Shown: positions 57,986-64,000 of the stretch, piece by piece
How positions within the stretch are numbered: the first letter of the stretch is position 1
Layout: every line of letters starts with the position of its first letter
DNA from: Strigamia acuminata
Lineage: Eukaryota; Arthropoda; Chilopoda; Geophilomorpha; Linotaeniidae
Assembly: GCA_949358305.1 (NCBI GenBank)
Contig: OX442321.1
Coordinates: 3,683,605-3,747,604, forward strand
Direction: 5' to 3'
Length of the DNA stretch: 64,000 nt
Notes under the pieces: model-generated
The model's database searches: none
Told to the model about the DNA's origin: nothing
The model's input: only the letters and a program-made list of their open reading frames with translations
Made by a program: the position numbers and the translations under genes

Positions 57986-59851
57986 TTACAAACTGAATTT
58001 ATCAATAATTAGCTCAAATACACCAATAATTAAAGACATTAAAATCGTGCCCATTAAGATTATAAAAGGTCCAATTATTTGACCAATCGAAACGGGATTG
58101 AAAAGATCTACTAAACATCCCGGTGGCTCGGGGTAGAAACGTTGATATTCAACTAATAAGATTCCATACTCCTTGAATAATAGAATTCTGTTGAAGAAAT
58201 TATTTTAATTTTTGTTTGATGATGAAAGTGACTGCAATTTGTTTACTTGCAATTGAAATAATCCATGTAGGCAAATTGTTTTGAATATCCCACCGACACA
58301 AGTTGTCTGCTCACATGTTGAGATGCAACAGCAAAACTGCAATTCCCATAAATCAAACTTCGTTTCCAAATGAAGCCAAATTTTCCACCATAACCCAACC
58401 CAATTAAATCACGAAGAGTACGAACTTTGAAAACAGTTTTATTTTTGAATTGTGGTTTCTGTCAAAAATAACAGTTTTATAAAATTAAGCAAATAGCATT
58501 TTTATCGTCATACCTGGAATATTTCTTCGGCACTACTGCCTTGGATTATCGCTGGCAAATAGTCTGTACTTTCCAACATGTCGTCAAGGGAGGAAAAAGG
58601 AACTTTGATGTCCGTTGTTGCAAGCAAAGAAGTTAGTGTGGAAGTATAACTAGCCCACAGCAATATCGAAAATATGATGTAGATTATGGAGACAATTTTC
58701 ATTGATTTCAATGAAAAAGTATTGAAATTTCCTGAAACACAGTGAAGGCGAAGATTTAAATTATTTTTTTTATCAATTTCTTGTAAATTCGGAACAAACC
58801 TTGTAATATAATTGGCCAACAAAGCAGGACATTGTTAATTAAATTTAAAAAACAACTCTGATAATGTTTCATGTTTGATAAACGACTTGCTAATACACTG
58901 ATAAAAATAACCATCAAGCTTGTTGCAAATACGCACAGCCACATTTCTATATTGAACTGTTGCAAAAAGAAACCGTAATTCCGGTCGCGCTGATCTGATT
59001 TTCTGTACATAATTTCAAACGTTGATGCATAGAATTGCGGCGAGAAATATATGTAGTCTCTTCTCTGTCTGGTCATGTCAATCCCAGTACAAATATCAGC
59101 TGTCTAAATAAATTTAAAATTGATTTAAAATTAGAAATATCAATTTATTAGCTAATGATGTGTAATACATACCCCTTGTGTAAGACAGCCTATCATCCCT
59201 GTCCAGCGTCCATTTTTGAATGTTCCAATTTCTCCAAGTTCGTCCTTAATGATTTTAAAACTTGCAAGTTTTCAGAAATTTATATAAACAATCGGTTGAT
59301 AACTTCATTCTTTGTTTATATTTTACCTCGTATTAAATTGAGTTTTAAAAATGTTGAAAACTTCTCCATAATAACCTCCTAGTATCGGTAAATTATTTAC
59401 TTAAGTTAATGTAATGAATGGTGCAAACTATAGTAAAAACATTTTAAAAGTTAGCCTGTTTACTGGAAATGTGTGTCTTACTTACATTAACGACTGTTAA
59501 TCTTATTTCCTTTCCCAAAAGCTGAATTTCTCGGGTCGTTTGGATATCTCTAATCTTTTATTTCCAAACATTTAGAATCAACACTTAAAAATTAATCATT
59601 TTGAACACCACTTACAGATTGATTATCACAACTCAGTTGTAAAAAAGATTTTCTTGCATCAATTCTTTGCCATTTGCATCCTAAATACTTAAATTCGTTT
59701 TGCAATGTAAAGCATTTAATGAGTATGAGAAGATCTTTCCACTTTTTATCAATAACCTACCTCGGAATTACTTTTCGCAGGATTGTCTGAAAGCAAGATA
59801 AAATGCTTGTGTAGTTATAATTAAAAACACTTTAAGTTTAGCATTTACTAT

Positions 59852-60165
59852 TACCATATTCTGAGCCGCGGCTCTTAATTGAGGGCGGCTATTAATCAAG
59901 CGCTTACAATTGTTAACCATATTTTGATTAAAATTTTAATTTTTTATTAAAATTTCTTTTTTTTCATTAAAATTTTATTTTTCTCAGAAAATTTTTTTTT
60001 TTATTTTTAAATTTTCTATCTAAATAACCATCATCATCGACGAATGTTTCATAAACCGCTTCTCTGAGGCGCAGCTACTATTCGAGGGCGGCTACAAAAC
60101 GAGAGCGGCTACAAAACGAGGGCGGCTACAAAACGAGGGCGACTCTTAATCGAGAAAATACGGTA
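59852..60165. mobile_element. MITE with TACC(G/A)TATT ends in gene 7
   Basis: Left end TACCATATTCTGAGCCGCGG, right end (inverted) TACCGTATTTTCTCGATTAA: weak terminal repeats, both followed by CTCTTAAT(T/C)GAG-type sequence. It removed the end of E2. Similar ends occur at 55861-55893. The 3-prime part is a minisatellite. Confidence 0.6.
60083..60140. repeat. Minisatellite, 18-bp unit
   Basis: Tandem units of GAG(G/A)GCGGCTACAAAAC, about 18 bp each, three to four copies, ending in a diverged unit GAGGGCGACTCTTAATC. Confidence 0.8.
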
Positions 60166-60351
60166 TTAAAAATCCGAGTTACACTCGTACATCTGGTTAT
60201 GTGAAATTGTAAAGTTTTGGTCTTATTGTAATCAATGGAACATAGTTTAACATAAAATTTAGCTATTTATTTTGAATTATTTTCTTTTAATCTCAAAACG
60301 GTTTAACTTACATATCTGGAGCAATATGATTATGAGTACATGAAGATACAT

Positions 60352-60694
60352 TATGAGCCTCTGCCAGTAAATGTTCTGGTGTTGCAAGGTATCAATACAA
60401 CAGTGTTTGCAGCCGATGTTTTCTCGCCAAGTGCGGAGAAAGACGTAGTTCTAACATCAAAATTCAATACTGTATTGCACAATTTTTTAAAATATTGTGA
60501 AGGTGACGCTCCATCGCTCGATTATTGCCTTAGTGACAAATAATCATAGTACCGGGAAGAGGTTTGACAAGTAAAAATTTAGAGATCAATAAAGAGACAA
60601 ATAGTTTCTTAAAAAGGTATAATTTTTTGGTAGCGGTAATAATCAGGAGAGCCATTATTCTGGGCAATAATATTCAATATAAAGTTATGACTTA
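60352..60694 (-). promoter_or_regulatory. Type-A upstream block of IR gene 7
   Basis: Close match to 52044-52390 upstream of gene 5, including TGTTCTGGTGTTGCAAGGTA and CGCCAAGTGCGGAGAAAGAC. Both copies end near CAATATAAAGTTAT. The short frames here (for example 60340-60543 on the plus strand) are not conserved as proteins between the two blocks. Confidence 0.6.
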
Positions 60695-61500
60695 CACCGA
60701 TTGGAAAAACGATAATACTTTGAAACACTGCCGTGTTGTTTTTGTTTTTGCAGTGTTTGGTGATAATTTTTGGCTGTTTTGATGTCCAAATTGTGTTCAT
60801 AAAAACTTCAACTCAGAAAATGTCAATTCATTTATTGTTTTTAAGATTTTTTACGTTTTGAAACAAAGATATTACTAACACCCCTACCCCATTTGGTCTC
60901 AAACTTTGTCAAAATGGGACCTATTTTGATCCATGTGTAAAATTTTCAGATTCTGGGCCACTATAACTAAACTTTTACACTTGATTAACAGTCCAGTACA
61001 TATTGAATGCACACAATGCGGTCAAACCGCAAAGTCAAAACACATTTTGCATATGTTTTTCTGGACATTTACCGACCGCCAGGAGTACTAATAACGTCAA
61101 CGAAAGTGGCAACTCCTAGCCACACTTTTGAAAAAGTTGCACACGTTTTATTGCAGGTAGATGGGGTTGTACGTAATACCATGTTGTTGATTTGAAGTGG
61201 CGAAAGGAGGGAAGGAGCCGGGCTGGCTTTGCCCATGTGACAGTCTTCTCTCTGAAAGCCACAGGTATCGTAGTGGATGACAGGCGACCAGTGGAGGGAA
61301 AGGGAAAAAGGAGTTCGAACCAACTAATTCCTAATTAGTGAAGAAAAAATGTTTATGCAGTAAACAATATAATTAACAATATGCAAATTGAAAGAATTTA
61401 TCCAGGTGAAATCAAGTATTTCAGATTTATAAACACACAGCAAATACCAATTTGGAACAGCATTAGTATAGATTTGATACACATTGTATGTGCCATGACG
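60695..61500. repeat. Long dispersed repeat (about 800 bp), most complete copy
   Basis: Left half matches 31739-32185 and right half matches 36361-36835, so those are fragments of one family. Landmarks: GGAAAAACGATAATACTTTG, CCGCCAGGAGTACTAATAAC, GGCTGGCTTTGCCCATGTGA, GACAGGCGACCAGTGGAGGG. The family is not recognised; no transposase or reverse transcriptase is visible. Confidence 0.7.
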
Positions 61501-61607
61501 TACAAATGATGCTTGGGCAGATAAAAATGTCGTGAGAACTTGACTCAATCGACAAATGTAAGATGGAGCATTACATAAATAAAACAAAAAGAGTGTGCGT
61601 ATTAAAT
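61501..61607 (-). other. 3-prime flank of IR gene 8
   Basis: Short version of the conserved IR downstream flank (AAATGTCGTGAGAACTTGAC, CAAATGTAAGATGGAGCATT) ending at the stop codon. Confidence 0.5.
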
Positions 61608-64000
61608 TTACAAAATGAATTTAACAATAATTAGTTCAAATACACCAATAATTAAAGACATTAAAATCACAACCATTAAGATTATAAAAGGTCCAATTAT
61701 TTGACCAAACGAAACTGGATTAAAATGCTCTACTAAACATTCCGGCGGCTTGGGGTTGTGATGTTGAAATTCAACTGATAAGATTCCATACCCCTTCAAT
61801 AATAAAATTCTGTTTGAGAAAATATTTCAATTTTTGTTTGATAATAAAAATGACTGCTATTTGTTTACTTGCGAATGAAATAATCCATGTAGGCAAATTG
61901 TTTTGAATATGCTAGCGATATAGAATTCTTACTGACATAACGAGATGCGACAGCAAAACTGCATTTTCCATAAATCAAATATCGCGCCCAAAGGAATCCA
62001 AATTTTCCACCATACGCCAACTCAATTCCATCACGAAGAGTTCGTATTTTCAAAACAGTTTTATTTTCGAATGGTGGTTTCTATTAAAAATAACTGTTTG
62101 ACAAAATTAACAATAAAATTCTTATCATAATACCTTGAATATATCTTCAATAATAGTGCCTTTTAAAATCACTGGCAAATAGTCTGTATTTTCCAACATG
62201 TCGTCAAGAGAGGAAAAAGGAACTTTGTTGTCCGTTGTTGCAAGCAAAGAAGTTAATGTGGAATTGTAACTAACCCACAGCAACATCGAAAATGTGATAT
62301 AGACTATGAAGACAATTTTCATGGACCTCAATGAAAAAGTATTGAAAATTCCTAAAACATAGTAAAGGCAAGATATCAATTTTTTCGATCAATTTCACGT
62401 AAATACGGTATAAACCTTGTATTACAATTGGCCAACAAAGAAGGACATTCTTAATTAAATTTAAAAAACAACTTTGATAATGTTTTTTACTTGATAACCG
62501 ACTTGCTAATACACTGATAAAAATAACCATCAAGCTTGTTGCAAATACACACAGCCATATTTCTATATTAAACTGTTGCAAATAGAAACCATAATTCCAT
62601 TCGCGCCGATCTAATTTTCTATACAAAATTTCATACAGAAATAGATAAAATTGCGGTGAGAAGTTTACATAGTCTCTTCTCTGTCTGGTCATGCTAAGCC
62701 CAGTACAAATGTCGGCTGTCTACACAAAATGAACAAAAAATTTAAATGCCTAATGTCACTATACCTAACTTTGATGTGTAATACACACCCCTTGTGTTAG
62801 ATCACCTATCATCCCTGTCCAGCTGCCATTTACAAAGGTTCCAAATTGTTCATGTTTGTTGCGAATGATTTTAAAACTTGTATGTTTAAGCAATTTATAT
62901 AATCAATCAGTTGATATTAATTAAATAACTTTATTCTTTGTTTATATTTTACCTTGTGTTAAATTTAGTTTTAAAGATGTTGAAAACTTCCCCAAAATAA
63001 CCACCTAGTACCAGTGAGTTGTTTACACGAGTTAATATAAGGTCTTGTGGAAACTACAGAGAACATTTAAAAAGTAGGGAGTAGTTTGTTTACTAGAAAT
63101 GTAGTCCTACCATGAATAACATGGACACATCGATGTGTCATTTAATATTGATTCGTTGTTCTGTGCACTGATTGAATGACAGCACAGCTTGCCAACTAAG
63201 CATGTTTGTTACCTCTTGCCATTACAGAATACAGTGCGGCTGTATATTATGTGGCGCCATATTTGGCAAAACGCTCTGTACATTTGGATACGTGAGCATG
63301 TTATCCTTGGTTCATGATCCTACTTACATGAGTCACTGTTAACCTTATTTCCTTTTCCAAAAGCTGAATTCCTCCATTCTTTTGGATCCTTTTAATCTTT
63401 TATTTCACCACATTCAGAATCAACAAGTTAAAGATTAATCAATTTAAACACAACTTACGGATCGATTATCACATTTTAGTTGTAAAAACGAGTTTGTCGC
63501 ATCAATTCTTTGCCATTTGTATTTTAAATACTCAAATTCGTTCTGCAATGTAAAGACAATGCAGTGTCATTTTAAATTTATTATTGTTAATTATCATTAT
63601 GTGCTTAGAAATAGGTTTTATGTATGATGTTGGTATTATACATTCGTAAGTGAAGATTATAGGAATGTGAGTGCCCATTACTGGTATCTCTCTCACAATG
63701 TTATCAATATCTTACCTCGGAATTACTTTTTAAAAAATTGTCTGAAAGTAAGATTAAATGTCTATGAAATTATGATTAAGGCAACACTATACAAGTATAC
63801 AGTATATAGGGTATACCCATTTACCATTGTTCGAAATCAAAGTTACACTAGCACATTTGGTTGTGTAGAATTGAATATTTTTGGTCTTATTGTGACTAAT
63901 GGAACATACTGGAACAGAAAATTTGGCTATTTATTTTGTATCATTTTCTTTTATACTCAAAACGGTTTTACTTACGTGTTTGGAGCGAAATGATTACGAG
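61608..64000 (-). CDS. Ionotropic receptor (IR), copy 8 (5-prime end beyond window)
   Basis: Open IR gene running off the right edge. Exons: E1 from 63976 to beyond 64000 (LVIISLQT visible, about 15 nt and the start codon missing), E2 63825-63908, E3 63716-63741, E4 63459-63542, E5 63328-63396, E6 62953-63053, E7 62789-62876, E8 62416-62719, E9 62134-62351, E10 61869-62080, E11 61608-61809. All visible junctions are in phase without stops. The cassette is replaced by AT-rich sequence shared with copy 6 (TTATTATTGT(C/T)AATTATCA), so E3 must join E4 at TTGCAG, which keeps the frame. E8 has SMTRQRRDYVNFSPQF, M1 (WLCVFATSLMVIFIS) and WPIVIQG; E9 has SYNSTLTSLLAT; E11 has M4. E1 ends like type-A copies (GAGCGAAATGATTACGAG). 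Confidence 0.84.

Larger units (their letters stand above)
57986..60351 (-). pseudogene. Ionotropic receptor pseudogene, copy 7
   Basis: IR copy with mostly open exons but a nonsense codon. Exons: E1 60312-60351 (MYLHVLIIILLQI), partial E2 ending at about 60245, E3 59761-59786, E4 about 59616-59699, E5 59486-59554, E6 59327-59427, E7 59173-59260, E8 58800-59103, E9 58514-58731, E10 58247-58458, E11 57986-58187. E6 reads ...ITLT then TAA (59401-59403), where other copies have TAC; CTTAAG replaces CGTAAG. The E4 acceptor is TTGCAA instead of TTGCAG. The E2 acceptor (AAACTATG for CCAGTATG) and its 3-prime end are lost to a MITE. Intron 3 has shrunk to about 60 nt by a deletion taking the cassette. 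In E7 the usual MIGDL is MIGCL. E8 to E11 keep the S1 arginine, M1, pore, M3 and M4. Not expected to yield a receptor. Confidence 0.87.

Noticed and set aside
60340-60543. 67-codon plus-strand frame upstream of gene 7
   Set aside because: It lies in the type-A upstream block; the homologous stretch near gene 5 has indels that change the frame, so it is not conserved as protein.

Overview
The window looks like arthropod nuclear DNA: AT-rich, with GT-AG introns, many miniature transposons, retrotransposon debris, and a tandem family of genes encoding divergent ionotropic receptors (IRs), the chemosensory relatives of ionotropic glutamate receptors. I cannot fix the species. IR arrays of this kind occur in insects, crustaceans, springtails and chelicerates.

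Layout. Positions 1-24239 are one uninterrupted satellite array of about 125 head-to-tail monomers (mostly 186-187 or 207 bp), with higher-order repetition on top (a 3.6-kb block recurs at an exact 4043-bp offset). The array enters from the left edge and stops abruptly at 24239. From about 26.3 kb to the right edge lies a minus-strand cluster of eight IR genes plus one 5-prime remnant, numbered 1-8 here from left to right. Transcription runs right to left. Stretches between genes hold transposon pieces: foldback and TIR elements, a 5-prime-truncated LINE, a gag-only Ty3/gypsy element, a solo LTR and several dispersed repeats. Some of these also sit inside IR introns or exons.

Gene model. All copies fit one plan of 11 coding exons with nearly fixed lengths and phases: E1 signal peptide (40 or 46 nt), E2 84, E3 26, E4 84, E5 69, E6 101, E7 88, E8 304 (S1 ligand-binding arginine region, M1 and pore loop), E9 218 (M3), E10 212 (S2), E11 202 (M4 and stop). 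These were derived by aligning the copies by eye, and the lengths sum to open frames of about 475 codons. A small in-frame cassette upstream of E4 is open only in genes 2 and 5 and broken or absent elsewhere.

Status. Genes 2, 4 and 5 are complete and open in this model. Gene 1 is open if the short splice form is used. Gene 8 is open but cut by the window edge. Genes 3, 6 and 7 carry clear lesions (frameshifts, lost exons, a solo LTR in the last exon, a nonsense codon). The picture is a birth-and-death chemoreceptor array being reshaped by unequal exchange and transposons beside a large satellite block. Nothing in the window is a bacterial-type operon, CRISPR or RNA gene.
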